Assembly (NCBI GenBank): GCA_021734905.1
Contig: JAIPIB010000007.1
Span: 1 to 42,779 of the forward strand
Source of the DNA: Minisyncoccota bacterium
GTDB lineage: Bacteria > Patescibacteria > Paceibacteria > UBA9973 > UBA918
DNA length: 42,779 nt
Direction: 5' to 3'
The translations under genes were made by a program, and so were the position numbers. Shown in pieces: positions 7,612 to 14,954 of this stretch (its first letter is position 1; each line of letters starts with the position of its first letter). The notes beneath the pieces were generated by a model. It saw only the letters and a list, made by a program, of their open reading frames with translations. It was not told the origin of the DNA and ran no database searches.

Positions 7612-7881
7612 CTACCCGAGTTTTTTATACAAACTTCCTGTAAGAATAAGGATCATCAATCCTAAAATAAGGATGACTACAGGTCTGTCATTAAGCCAAG
7701 AAATATCCATAATAATCCTCTCAATTCCAAAAAAAGTTGCTGATACTCCGAATGTAACAAGGAGAGTAAAGGTAACTGGAAATCTCTTAAATATTGAGCG
7801 ACGGACTGGAATAATTGCTTGATCCATAGCATCAACAGTATCTTCAACACCTTTTGAGACACGACCAATATTTCGATACAT
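7612..7881 (-). CDS. Small two-helix membrane protein
   Basis: From the ATG at 7881 this is an 89-residue protein with a basic/amphipathic N-terminus (MYRNIGRVSKGVEDTVDAMDQ) and two transmembrane helices (about 33-52 and 63-83). It starts 7 nt after the stop of the glycosidase gene, so it is probably the last gene of that operon. A longer in-frame reading would run into the glycosidase gene and encode a compositionally odd Gly/Cys-rich stretch, so it is rejected. I do not recognise the family. Confidence 0.65.
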   Translation of the reverse strand: MYRNIGRVSKGVEDTVDAMDQAIIPVRRSIFKRFPVTFTLLVTFGVSATFFGIERIIMDISWLNDRPVVILILGLMILILTGSLYKKLG

Positions 7882-7888
7882 ACTTTTA

Positions 7889-8902
7889 CTAAATATTTTT
7901 ACCAAATAATTCCTTCCCTCTCTCCCACATTTCCGGGTGCCCATGCTCACGCAACCAGTACCACCACTCCCCTCCCCAAAGGTATTGTCTTTCATAACGA
8001 GTGTCGCGAGCATATTCAATAATCTCATTAAATTTCTGAATATTCATTCGCGAATATTGTATTTCTATCGGAACTTGCGTGACTGGCTCAAGTAACCATG
8101 GCTCAAGTGAGAGCTCTATAAGAAAGGTCTCTTTCTTACCATACAAAATGGTGAGAACCTTCTCCTTTACTCGATAAAACCAGGGTGGCAAAATAGTTTT
8201 AAATTGTCCTAATTCTGGATTCCAAAAATATACATACACGCTTGTACCAAATGAATCTCCATGTGTGTACGCACCTCTCCATGTACCTAGATTCCCACTA
8301 TCAGTTACTAGGATCGGGCGCTCTGGATCAAGTGATCGAACGAGCGCAATTTCTTCCTCAAGAAATAATTCATCAAGTTTTCCACATTGCTCGTATGCAA
8401 AAATCTCAAGATAAGGCTCATTTTCAATCTGCCAATGTGTAATTGCCGGAGAATTTTTATAACGTAAAACTACCATCTCAATGTATTCAAGAATCTCTCT
8501 CTTTTGGTCATTCCAAGTAAGTGTTTTTGCCCAATCAGGAACATGGCACTCCGGCCATCGTGGCAATCTTCTACCTACTCCAAAAATAACTTCGGCGCCA
8601 ACATTTTCTGCTTTTTTTAAATCAGTATCCATCCATGAAAAATTGTACTGATCTTTTTTAGGTTCAATCAACTGCCAATGCGCACTCATTCGAAGATTTC
8701 TGACACCAAGATCATAAAGTATTGCATCAAAAACTAAATCAGCATCGAGTCCAAGTTCTTGTATGTAGGGGACATTATAAGAAATCCCATACTCAATTTT
8801 TGTGGGAGCATCCTTCATCGATAATAGAAAAACGACAGCAGCGACACATAAAATAAAAATCCCCGCAATAACAGCAACCCGAACCGGCATTTTTTTTATC
8901 AT
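7889..8902 (-). CDS. Membrane-anchored clan GH-A glycoside hydrolase
   Basis: A 337-residue protein with an N-terminal signal anchor (about 8-28) and a TIM-barrel glycosidase domain. The clan-A acid/base motif is clear: THWQIENEPYLE with E162. The likely nucleophile is in LIELSLEPWL (E263 or E267; E267 fits spacing better). Other barrel features are VRNLRMSAHWQLIEP (68-81) and LWGGEWWYWL near the C-terminus. It resembles GH5/GH10/GH42-type retaining enzymes acting on beta-linked polysaccharides, but I cannot fix the family. Its start overlaps the stop of the DMT transporter gene by 4 bp, linking glycan cleavage with transport. The domain should face outward. Confidence 0.78.
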   Translation of the reverse strand: MIKKMPVRVAVIAGIFILCVAAVVFLLSMKDAPTKIEYGISYNVPYIQELGLDADLVFDAILYDLGVRNLRMSAHWQLIEPKKDQYNFSWMDTDLKKAENVGAEVIFGVGRRLPRWPECHVPDWAKTLTWNDQKREILEYIEMVVLRYKNSPAITHWQIENEPYLEIFAYEQCGKLDELFLEEEIALVRSLDPERPILVTDSGNLGTWRGAYTHGDSFGTSVYVYFWNPELGQFKTILPPWFYRVKEKVLTILYGKKETFLIELSLEPWLLEPVTQVPIEIQYSRMNIQKFNEIIEYARDTRYERQYLWGGEWWYWLREHGHPEMWERGKELFGKNI

Positions 8903-9834
8903 GTAAATAATGCTAAGAAGCCAAGAGAAATTACTGCGACAAATAATACCTTTTGAAGAATCGTATCGTGATGATATTCCTCTCCGATCTTATTTTCTTT
9001 TGAACGAGTATTAAAAAATATTCCAATAAAAAGGATGAATACAAACTGAAGGCCTCCCAATGCCTGAACAACTGCGACATCACCAAAATCGGTCGCTTTT
9101 AGAATTAAAATCGTTGAAACTCCGGCAAGAACTTTGTTAGAAAATATAAGTAACCCGGCCTGTTTTGTTGTTGATTTAGTTTGTTCAATAATTTTTTCCC
9201 AAAATGCAGGGACCATCAATAGTGAAATTGCATAAAACACAAAGGCAATTCTTGACCAAAAAAATCCGTTATCAAATGTAGTAACAAGAAAAAGACCTTT
9301 TATTGCAACATAATGGATCGCAAAGAATACACCAGCATGTATTGCTACCATTGAAGTCTTGAAAGAAAAATGATACTTCGAGACGAGAAATGTTCCTCCA
9401 GCAAGAAGAGTAATGCCAAGCATAAAACTCTGTGTAATGGCGGTATTGAGAAAGAAATATCCAAGTCCAAATGTAGCAATCGCTGATGTTGCCCCAACTA
9501 CAGGAACAACATCTGATGCATCTGCGGAACGAAGTGCGGTAAAAAGTGAAACGAGTGCGGTAAAAAAAGTATATGCTGCGAGGATAGAAAGAGAGACAAC
9601 TTCAAGAGTTGGTTTTATAACATTTGAGAATGATGGTACCGGAATACCAGCAAAAGAAAAAGGTAAAAGACTAATCAAATACGCAGCAACCCAAAGGCCT
9701 GAAACCAAACAAGTATAAAATGCGTATACAAACGGTTTTGGTAATATTTTTTCGTCTGACACGATGCGCTTATCAATAAGCGCGACTATTGCATTCAAAA
9801 ACTGTGCCCCAACAGCAAGTAATATCCAATTCAT
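8899..9834 (-). CDS. EamA/DMT-superfamily transporter
   Basis: A 311-residue hydrophobic protein with about ten transmembrane helices in two related halves of about 140-150 residues, typical of the drug/metabolite transporter (EamA) superfamily. Typical pieces are NAIVALIDKRIVSD near the N-terminus, SADASDVVPVVGATSAIATFGLGYFFLN at the end of the first half, and DVAVVQALGGLQFVFILFIGIFF in the second. Substrates in this superfamily range from amino acids to nucleotide sugars. The 4-bp overlap with the downstream glycosidase points to one operon, perhaps for sugar traffic. Substrate not determinable. Confidence 0.82.
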   Translation of the reverse strand: MNWILLAVGAQFLNAIVALIDKRIVSDEKILPKPFVYAFYTCLVSGLWVAAYLISLLPFSFAGIPVPSFSNVIKPTLEVVSLSILAAYTFFTALVSLFTALRSADASDVVPVVGATSAIATFGLGYFFLNTAITQSFMLGITLLAGGTFLVSKYHFSFKTSMVAIHAGVFFAIHYVAIKGLFLVTTFDNGFFWSRIAFVFYAISLLMVPAFWEKIIEQTKSTTKQAGLLIFSNKVLAGVSTILILKATDFGDVAVVQALGGLQFVFILFIGIFFNTRSKENKIGEEYHHDTILQKVLFVAVISLGFLALFT

Positions 9835-9937
9835 AATCTAGAAATTTATTAGCACAACGATAGCTTCTGATTTATCACCTTATCCTTCTATTACTGGAAA
9901 GATGTGTCCTGCAAGAAATTATCACCTTGCATGATTA

Positions 9938-11170
9938 TTATACCCCATTTTGTTGGCATATCTGCTTATAAATATACGCAGATGGGCGTATCGTACGTTC
10001 AAGTGTTTCATAATTAATTTCAACTAATCCAAATCTTTTTTCGTATCCAAGCACCCATTCGTAGTTATCAAGAAGCGACCAATACATATGCCCACGCACA
10101 TCTGCCCCTCGCTGTATAGCTTGCCATGTCGCTTGTACTTGTTTAGTAATGTAATCACCCCTATACACATCTCGATAATCAGCAATTCCCGATTCAGAAA
10201 CAAAGAGTGGCTTTCTATAGCGTGCAAGCATCATAAGTGATTCTTCAAGACCTTCTGGATAAATGTCCCAGTCCATATCTGTCTTTTCATACACTTTCTT
10301 GTCGCCAAATTTTTTTTGAAAATAATAATTAAGTCCGATTGAATCACACTTCATATATACACGATTCATAAATCTGTATGTCCAGAAATAGTTTGCTATC
10401 CAAGCGATGGCCTTATTAATTGGATTCCAATTGGCACGAAATAAAATGACATGTTTCACTACACTAACGTCAGATAATGGTGACACTTTCTTAATTGCCT
10501 CGTACGCACAATTATGTGCTTTTGCTAGATGACAAATAACGCGTAGGTATGTAAAAAGTGGAGTGAGTCCTCTTTCAGCTTTTGATTCAAAAGATCTCCC
10601 TGAATTTGTAATAGAAACGATATCTGTTAAAACAAAGCGTTTGAATGGTGGCCAACTTCCTCTAAGCCACCCATTTGAAGCAAAAACATTAGGTTCATTC
10701 ATTGTTGAAAAATCTGTACAGAGATCACCTAGCCTTGAGACAACATATGAGCAGTATCTAGCAAAAATTTCTGGAGCATCTTTTCTCTCAAAACCACCCG
10801 TCTCGGAAAACCAAAGCGGGAGCGTAAAGTGCCATAATGTGACAAATGGTTTAACTCCCCTTACGTGAAGTGCTTCAAGTACTTTTCTGTAATGAGCGAT
10901 GGCTTCCTCGTTAAAAACACCGTCTTCTGGCTCAATACGAGCCCACTCAATCGAAAACCTGTGTCCAGTGTGCCCAAGAGACTTTGCAATATCAAAATCT
11001 TCTTCGTACCGATTGTAATGGTCACACGCTTTCCCAGCAAAAGGGACCCTGCCGTCCTCGGCAGCTCGTGCCCAATCAGTTTTCATAATACCTCCCTCTA
11101 CCTGATATGAAGCAGTTGCTGCTCCCCATATAAAACCCTCTGGAAATTTTTTTAAATCAGGCTGCTGCAT
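9938..11170 (-). CDS. Family GH1 beta-glucosidase/beta-galactosidase
   Basis: A 410-residue glycoside hydrolase of family 1. Diagnostic elements are the N-terminal GFIWGAATASYQVEGG (12-27), TLWHFTLPLW (111-120), the acid/base Glu159 in TMNEPN, the nucleophile Glu326 in FVSESGIAD, and the sugar-binding WSLLDNYEW...GLVEINYET near the C-terminus. GH1 enzymes hydrolyse terminal beta-glucosides or galactosides by retention. No signal peptide is seen, so it is cytoplasmic and probably acts on imported oligosaccharides. It is slightly shorter than the usual 440-480 residues. A TATAGT hexamer lies about 8 nt before the ATG. Family call certain; substrate inferred. Confidence 0.93.
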   Translation of the reverse strand: MQQPDLKKFPEGFIWGAATASYQVEGGIMKTDWARAAEDGRVPFAGKACDHYNRYEEDFDIAKSLGHTGHRFSIEWARIEPEDGVFNEEAIAHYRKVLEALHVRGVKPFVTLWHFTLPLWFSETGGFERKDAPEIFARYCSYVVSRLGDLCTDFSTMNEPNVFASNGWLRGSWPPFKRFVLTDIVSITNSGRSFESKAERGLTPLFTYLRVICHLAKAHNCAYEAIKKVSPLSDVSVVKHVILFRANWNPINKAIAWIANYFWTYRFMNRVYMKCDSIGLNYYFQKKFGDKKVYEKTDMDWDIYPEGLEESLMMLARYRKPLFVSESGIADYRDVYRGDYITKQVQATWQAIQRGADVRGHMYWSLLDNYEWVLGYEKRFGLVEINYETLERTIRPSAYIYKQICQQNGV

Positions 11171-11252
11171 TGACAGAACTATAACAAATAGTTAACCACT
11201 GTGATAGCCTTATTATCCCAGCGGTTTTATTTACTTAACCCATCAAAACAAA

Positions 11253-11978
11253 TCATTTAAATTTTTCAATAAAACTGTCTGGTGCGAGATTTTTGAGCCA
11301 TTTTTTATACAGTTTTGTAGTAGCAGTAACATCTCGAGCATTGTATTCAGCAATATCGCGGAACTTTTTCATTCGAAAAAGTTCCGCGATATGCTCACCA
11401 GAAATTCCCTCTTCCTTTGAACTCTTTATACCAAAAGCTCTACAGAACAAATGGAGCGGTGGTCGCTTTTGCGTAGCACCATAAAAAGTCATCTGTTCTT
11501 GGAGATCAATATGCCTGACCGCTTTCTGTTGATAAAGATATCTACCTTCCATGAGATTCTGAGATGGTCGTATGTCATATTTAGTAGACCGAATACTTAA
11601 AAACGGTGCATCAAATCTCCTACCGTTAAATGTAACAAATGTATCGTAACTCTTCGCACCCTCCCAAAAATCTTCCAACATTTCTTTTTCTGTTCTTGTC
11701 TTGAATACAAAATCCTCAATCTCAAAGTCAGCTTCTTCTCCTCCGCTATAATACACAACACCTTGATGTAGCTCTAAATCATAAACCCCTATAGCTACAA
11801 TAGTACCCGTGAGTGGCGAGAGGCCGAGGCAGTTTTTTAAGTCATCAAGAAGAACCTCCTTTTCTTCATCACTACGTGCAACTCTATCAATCCAATGTGT
11901 AAGTGAGTCTTTTGTTGCCTCGTCAAAACCATTCCAATCTTCTCCAATTGTCTCAATATCAAATATAAGCGTCCGCAT
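11253..11978 (-). CDS. Predicted 3'-5' exonuclease (RNase H-like, YprB-type)
   Basis: A 241-residue DEDD-type nuclease. Acidic residues appear at the expected places: D7 and E9 in LIFDIETIG, D123 in FNGRRFDAPFL, D158 (HIDLQ) and D216 in YNARDVTATTKLY. This layout fits the predicted 3'-5' exonuclease related to PolB exonuclease domains (YprB family). Such enzymes trim DNA or RNA with two metal ions. The gene lies between the GH1 gene and the rhodanese gene with no clear functional link. Residues around 199-210 are encoded by a perfect 18-bp-arm inverted repeat, described separately. Confidence 0.85.
   Translation of the reverse strand: MRTLIFDIETIGEDWNGFDEATKDSLTHWIDRVARSDEEKEVLLDDLKNCLGLSPLTGTIVAIGVYDLELHQGVVYYSGGEEADFEIEDFVFKTRTEKEMLEDFWEGAKSYDTFVTFNGRRFDAPFLSIRSTKYDIRPSQNLMEGRYLYQQKAVRHIDLQEQMTFYGATQKRPPLHLFCRAFGIKSSKEEGISGEHIAELFRMKKFRDIAEYNARDVTATTKLYKKWLKNLAPDSFIEKFK
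11353..11392. repeat. Perfect 18-bp-arm inverted repeat inside the exonuclease gene
   Basis: Arms 11353-11370 and 11375-11392 are exact reverse complements with a 4-nt loop. It lies within the coding frame (IAELFRMKKFRDIAE region) and has no terminator-like T-run after it. Confidence 0.9.
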
Positions 11979-11982
11979 ATTT

Positions 11983-12498
11983 TCATGCTCGATTCCAAGG
12001 CATGTACCTCAAAATGTAAGTCATGCTGCAAATCCCAGTCACTCCAGCAAAAAGTAACCCAGTTCCAACGAATGCCGACAATGCGTACCACCAAGGATTC
12101 ATCCATGTGCCGAGTATTGACCCAGTAAGTATAAGTACGCCAGCAGTAATCATTACCTGTCTAATAATTGGAATAACGTTCTTCCCAACACGGACCACCT
12201 CAAAACCAGCACTTTCCCATGCATTGATCCCCCCTTCAATGTTAACAACGTTTATTCCAACGTCACTCAAAGACTGGCATGCACCGGCTGATCTACCTCC
12301 CGACTGGCAATGAACGTACACCGTCTTTATCATCTTAAGTCTATCTGTAGCATCCATAATTTTGTCGAGAGGAATATTTTTTGCCGCAGCAATATGCCGA
12401 GATTTAAACTCAAAGGGCTCTCGCACATCGATAAGTATTTCATCAAAATCACCATCGGAGAGTCGTTCTTTTAATTCTTGCGCGGTTATTGTTTGCAT
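11983..12498 (-). CDS. Rhodanese domain with C-terminal DUF2892 (YgaP-like)
   Basis: A 171-residue protein. Residues 1-105 form a rhodanese domain with the CQSGGRS active-site loop (catalytic Cys64), LIDVREPFEF and GGINAW. Residues about 108-165 form two transmembrane helices of the DUF2892 type. This is the architecture of YgaP, a membrane-bound thiosulfate/persulfide sulfurtransferase. It may handle sulfane sulfur at the membrane. The IS1595 element sits right in front of it: the 8-bp target duplication ends 1 nt before the start codon, so the original promoter or leader has been displaced. Confidence 0.9.
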   Translation of the reverse strand: MQTITAQELKERLSDGDFDEILIDVREPFEFKSRHIAAAKNIPLDKIMDATDRLKMIKTVYVHCQSGGRSAGACQSLSDVGINVVNIEGGINAWESAGFEVVRVGKNVIPIIRQVMITAGVLILTGSILGTWMNPWWYALSAFVGTGLLFAGVTGICSMTYILRYMPWNRA

Positions 12499-12499
12499 A

Positions 12500-12507
12500 T
12501 AATTTTA
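12500..12507. repeat. Left target-site duplication of the IS1595 element
   Basis: TAATTTTA immediately outside the left terminal repeat. It is identical in sequence and orientation to 14931-14938. Confidence 0.93.
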
Positions 12508-12532
12508 GGGAACTATATACAAAGTTACCCTA
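12508..12532 (+). repeat. Left terminal inverted repeat of the IS1595 element
   Basis: The 25-bp repeat matches 14906-14930 perfectly in inverse orientation. Internally it is close to a palindrome itself (TAGGGAACT ... AGTTACCCTA). The nuclease stop codon (12525-12527) lies inside it. Confidence 0.93.
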
Positions 12533-13091
12533 AAAATCGTTTGTTCACGAGTGCTTGAAACTCGGACATATTGTAAACACCAATTAAAGCCCTGTTAGGG
12601 TTCACTTGGTTTTTAAGCCACTCCATAGCAGTACGTTTGTAACCGCCACCGTCAAGCAAGATAATGGTTGGTAACCCGATTTTGATGATATTGAAAAGCG
12701 TAAATGGGTATTTCTCGTCTACACTACCGTTACTCTGTTGCCACTTACACTCAATGATGAGGTCGCTCGGAAACTTCTCTTTGTTTATGATGAGAAAATC
12801 GCACTTTCTGGGGCTTTCGTAGATACTCGTACCACAAGGCACTTGCTTGGCGTACTGTTTACCGCCCACGTTTGCTCGGTTATCAAAAAGTTGCTTTCGG
12901 TTGCCTGTAAACTCTAGGTAGCCATTATCTAACAAAATACGCTCAACAAAACGCTCTAGGGTATTGCCTGTTACGTTTGCTTGCTGTCCACCAATGATGG
13001 GACTATTTATAGTTTCTGATGATAAGCTCGTTTTCTTTTCCACGTTGATGTGACTTACACGATACGAACCGTGAAGCCGATACCGTTTCAA
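12525..13091 (-). CDS. PD-(D/E)XK restriction endonuclease (IS cargo)
   Basis: A protein of up to 188 residues with a PD-(D/E)XK nuclease core: D98 in KCDFLI, E114 and K116 in IIECKWQ, followed by GSVDEKYPF. It is probably the restriction partner of the overlapping Dam-type methyltransferase and would cut unmethylated target DNA. The start is uncertain: no ATG exists near the N-terminus. The longest reading begins with TTG at 13091, inside the methyltransferase gene; a GTG at 13043 is an alternative. Either way the reading frame overlaps the methyltransferase 3' end, implying translational coupling. Its last residues and stop codon are encoded by the left terminal repeat, so it cannot be separated from the element. 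Confidence 0.78.
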   Translation of the reverse strand: MKRYRLHGSYRVSHINVEKKTSLSSETINSPIIGGQQANVTGNTLERFVERILLDNGYLEFTGNRKQLFDNRANVGGKQYAKQVPCGTSIYESPRKCDFLIINKEKFPSDLIIECKWQQSNGSVDEKYPFTLFNIIKIGLPTIILLDGGGYKRTAMEWLKNQVNPNRALIGVYNMSEFQALVNKRFLG

Positions 13092-13887
13092 TAGTATAGC
13101 CCTTATATAGCTCTCTTACAAACGGAGTATCGCTATTTGAGAGCATAAAGAAACCACCCTTTTTGTGTATTTTATGGCAAAACTCTGCTAGGGCTATGTG
13201 TTCAGCATCACCAAAACCGTCACCGCTATAACCACTGTAAGTTTCGTGATATGGAGGATCAAGATAATAGAAGTCGTCTTTGTATATTTCCGCTTGTTTG
13301 AAGCTGTGTTGTGTGACGTTTGCGGATTTGAGTAGAGTAGAACACGCTCGTAGATTGTCAGCGTCTAGGATGGCAGGGTTCTTGTAGTCACCCATAGGGA
13401 CGTTATAACCACCGCTTTTGTTCACTCGGTACAACCCATTGAAACACGTCTTGTTTATGTATATGAAAACCGAAGCTAGTTTGGTAGGGTCTTTTTCTTT
13501 TGCTAGTCGCTCACGTTGTCGCCCGTAGTATTCTTTACTGTGGTTTCGTTCGTGTCCTTTGAGGAGGGTAATAAGTCGCTCTACATCATTTCGTACTGCT
13601 TGGTAGGTAATGACAAGGTGAAAGTTGATGTCAGACAGATATGCTTCTTTTGGTTGCAGGGCAAAATATAATGCTCCACCACCCATAAATGGTTCGTGGT
13701 ATGCGTCATAACTGTCGGGCATACGCTTGATAAGTTCGGGCAATATAGAACGCTTGCCACCCACCCATTTTACAAACGGACGGGCAGTAGGCACGATGAT
13801 GTCTGGTCGGTTTTCTGTACCGATTGCAGTCAATACTTCGTCAAATGAAGCGTCTATGGGTTCGTGATATTTTTTGTCTCGTCCCAT
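13003..13887 (-). CDS. Dam-type (D12 class) adenine-N6 DNA methyltransferase (IS cargo)
   Basis: A 294-residue methyltransferase with the D12-class SAM-binding motif FVKWVGGK (38-45), the EPFMGGGALYF block (65-75) and the catalytic motif DPPY (210-213). Members such as Dam and M.DpnII methylate adenine, often in GATC, but the recognition site here is inferred only. Its ATG comes 1 nt after the transposase stop codon and its 3' end overlaps the nuclease, so it is translated from the IS transcript and protects the host from the nuclease. The transposase-first order means cargo expression may rise when the IS promoter is active. Confidence 0.92.
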   Translation of the reverse strand: MGRDKKYHEPIDASFDEVLTAIGTENRPDIIVPTARPFVKWVGGKRSILPELIKRMPDSYDAYHEPFMGGGALYFALQPKEAYLSDINFHLVITYQAVRNDVERLITLLKGHERNHSKEYYGRQRERLAKEKDPTKLASVFIYINKTCFNGLYRVNKSGGYNVPMGDYKNPAILDADNLRACSTLLKSANVTQHSFKQAEIYKDDFYYLDPPYHETYSGYSGDGFGDAEHIALAEFCHKIHKKGGFFMLSNSDTPFVRELYKGYTIETVSASRFVSCKSHQRGKENELIIRNYK

Positions 13888-13888
13888 A

Positions 13889-14803
13889 TTAGGCGGTAAG
13901 TTTATTGTACGGAAGTTGTGAGCTTTCCGATACTCTGATAACTGCGTCCGTGAACATATCTACCAATGAAGCAGTACGGCTGTTGTGACGGAACACAAAC
14001 TCGTTGACGTACTTTTGCAGGTGTTTCTTGCTCATTGTGTGGTATGTGCCGTAGTATCCACGCTTGAACGTAGCCCAGAAACTTTCCATTGTATTTGAGT
14101 GTGCTTCACCCTTTACATATTGTCCCTTTCCGTGAGATACGGACTGGTGAGGGTAGAGTGAACCTATTTTTGAGTATGAAAGAAACTCGTCAGTAAAAAG
14201 CTCTGAACCGATTTTGACGTGTTCAACAATCATACTTTCAAGCGTTCGCATTTTCACGTCTTGTACCACACTCGCTTTTACCTTACCGCCACGCTGTATC
14301 AAGCCAACAACAGGGGTCTTGGTGAGCGTATTTCGCCCCTGTGTGCCTTTAGTACGCTTGTGGGCGTGCTTGTTCTTCTCCTTTCCACCGATGTAGGTTT
14401 CGTCTACTTCTACCTTACCAAAAAGCTGTCCACCATTTTGCTTCATAGTCGCTCGAATACGATGATCCATAAACCACGCTGTCTTTTGAGTAACACCTAT
14501 TTGCTTTGCAAGGTTGATAGAAGAAACACCCTTTTTGTTGGTAGTGAGTAGGTAAATAGCCACGAACCACTTTTGTAGAGGGATTTTGCTTTCACCGAAT
14601 ACTGTACCTGTCTTGATAGTGAAGTCCTTTTTACAAGACGCACAACGGTATCGCTTGCCGTCAGCAAAGCGGTTTATCTTACTGTGGTTACAGTGAGGGC
14701 AATAGTCACCGTCTTTGAAACGGATTTGCTCAAAGTATTTTTTGCACGTTTCTTCGTCCTTGTAGTGGGCGAGGAAGTCAATCAATGTTTTATACTCTTT
14801 CAT
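13889..14803 (-). CDS. IS1595-family (ISXO2-like) transposase
   Basis: A 304-residue transposase. The N-terminal zinc ribbon has C35/C38 and C54/C57, and a helix-turn-helix lies near 95-120. The ISXO2-like catalytic core shows VEVDETYIGG (D134), ELFTDEF (D205) and HSNTMESFWATFKRGYYGTYH (E240 or nearby residue), a DDE-type arrangement. It moves the element through its 25-bp ends. The protein looks intact. Its promoter lies just upstream, inside the element (14812-14840). It is the first gene of the tnp-methyltransferase-nuclease operon. Confidence 0.95.
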   Translation of the reverse strand: MKEYKTLIDFLAHYKDEETCKKYFEQIRFKDGDYCPHCNHSKINRFADGKRYRCASCKKDFTIKTGTVFGESKIPLQKWFVAIYLLTTNKKGVSSINLAKQIGVTQKTAWFMDHRIRATMKQNGGQLFGKVEVDETYIGGKEKNKHAHKRTKGTQGRNTLTKTPVVGLIQRGGKVKASVVQDVKMRTLESMIVEHVKIGSELFTDEFLSYSKIGSLYPHQSVSHGKGQYVKGEAHSNTMESFWATFKRGYYGTYHTMSKKHLQKYVNEFVFRHNSRTASLVDMFTDAVIRVSESSQLPYNKLTA

Positions 14804-14811
14804 TACTACCT

Positions 14812-14840
14812 ATCTTATACGATCAGATTAGGGTTGTCAA
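14812..14840 (-). promoter_or_regulatory. Promoter of the IS1595 transposase operon
   Basis: On the minus strand a consensus TTGACA (-35, plus 14835-14840) is separated by 17 nt from TAAGAT (-10, plus 14812-14817). It lies within the element and reads toward all three IS genes and possibly on into the rhodanese gene. Confidence 0.7.
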
Positions 14841-14865
14841 CTCCTTTTATCCACACACCATAAAA

Positions 14866-14890
14866 CCCTGCTATGTCAAACACGGCGGGG
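14866..14890 (-). terminator. Possible insulating hairpin near the IS right end
   Basis: A 6-bp stem with one G-U pair (14866-14871 with 14885-14890), followed on the minus strand by TTTTAT. It may block read-through from upstream genes into the transposase. Confidence 0.35.
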
Positions 14891-14905
14891 CTTCTGTTAT
14901 ACTGC

Positions 14906-14930
14906 TAGGGTAACTTTGTATATAGTTCCC
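14906..14930 (-). repeat. Right terminal inverted repeat of the IS1595 element
   Basis: Exact inverted copy of 12508-12532. Confidence 0.93.
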
Positions 14931-14938
14931 TAATTTTA
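14931..14938. repeat. Right target-site duplication of the IS1595 element
   Basis: TAATTTTA, identical to 12500-12507. Confidence 0.93.
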
Positions 14939-14954
14939 TTATTGAAAAAAATAA

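Larger units (their letters stand above)
12508..14930. mobile_element. IS1595-family element carrying a restriction-modification pair
   Basis: A complete 2423-bp insertion sequence. It has perfect 25-bp terminal inverted repeats starting GGGAACTATATAC (12508-12532 and 14906-14930), an exact 8-bp target duplication TAATTTTA on both sides, and an ISXO2-type transposase. An 8-bp AT-rich duplication and GGG-starting ends agree with the IS1595 family. Two cargo genes follow the transposase on the same strand: a Dam-type adenine methyltransferase and a PD-(D/E)XK nuclease. The three are nearly end to end (1-nt gap, then overlap), so they form one transcription unit. The inside is visibly more GC-rich than the flanks. 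The intact duplication shows a recent, clean insertion. Confidence 0.93.

Noticed and set aside
7882..8028. N-terminal extension of the small protein at 7612-7881
   Set aside because: The extension lies within the glycosidase gene in another frame and has odd Gly/Cys-rich composition; the ATG at 7881 directly after the glycosidase stop is better.
8078..8114. Direct repeat GGCTCAAGT within the clan-A glycosidase gene
   Set aside because: Two 9-bp copies in a coding region are too short to be meaningful.
12525..13887. DpnII-type RM system native to the chromosome
   Set aside because: Both genes lie inside the 25-bp inverted repeats and exact target duplications, so they are cargo of the IS element.
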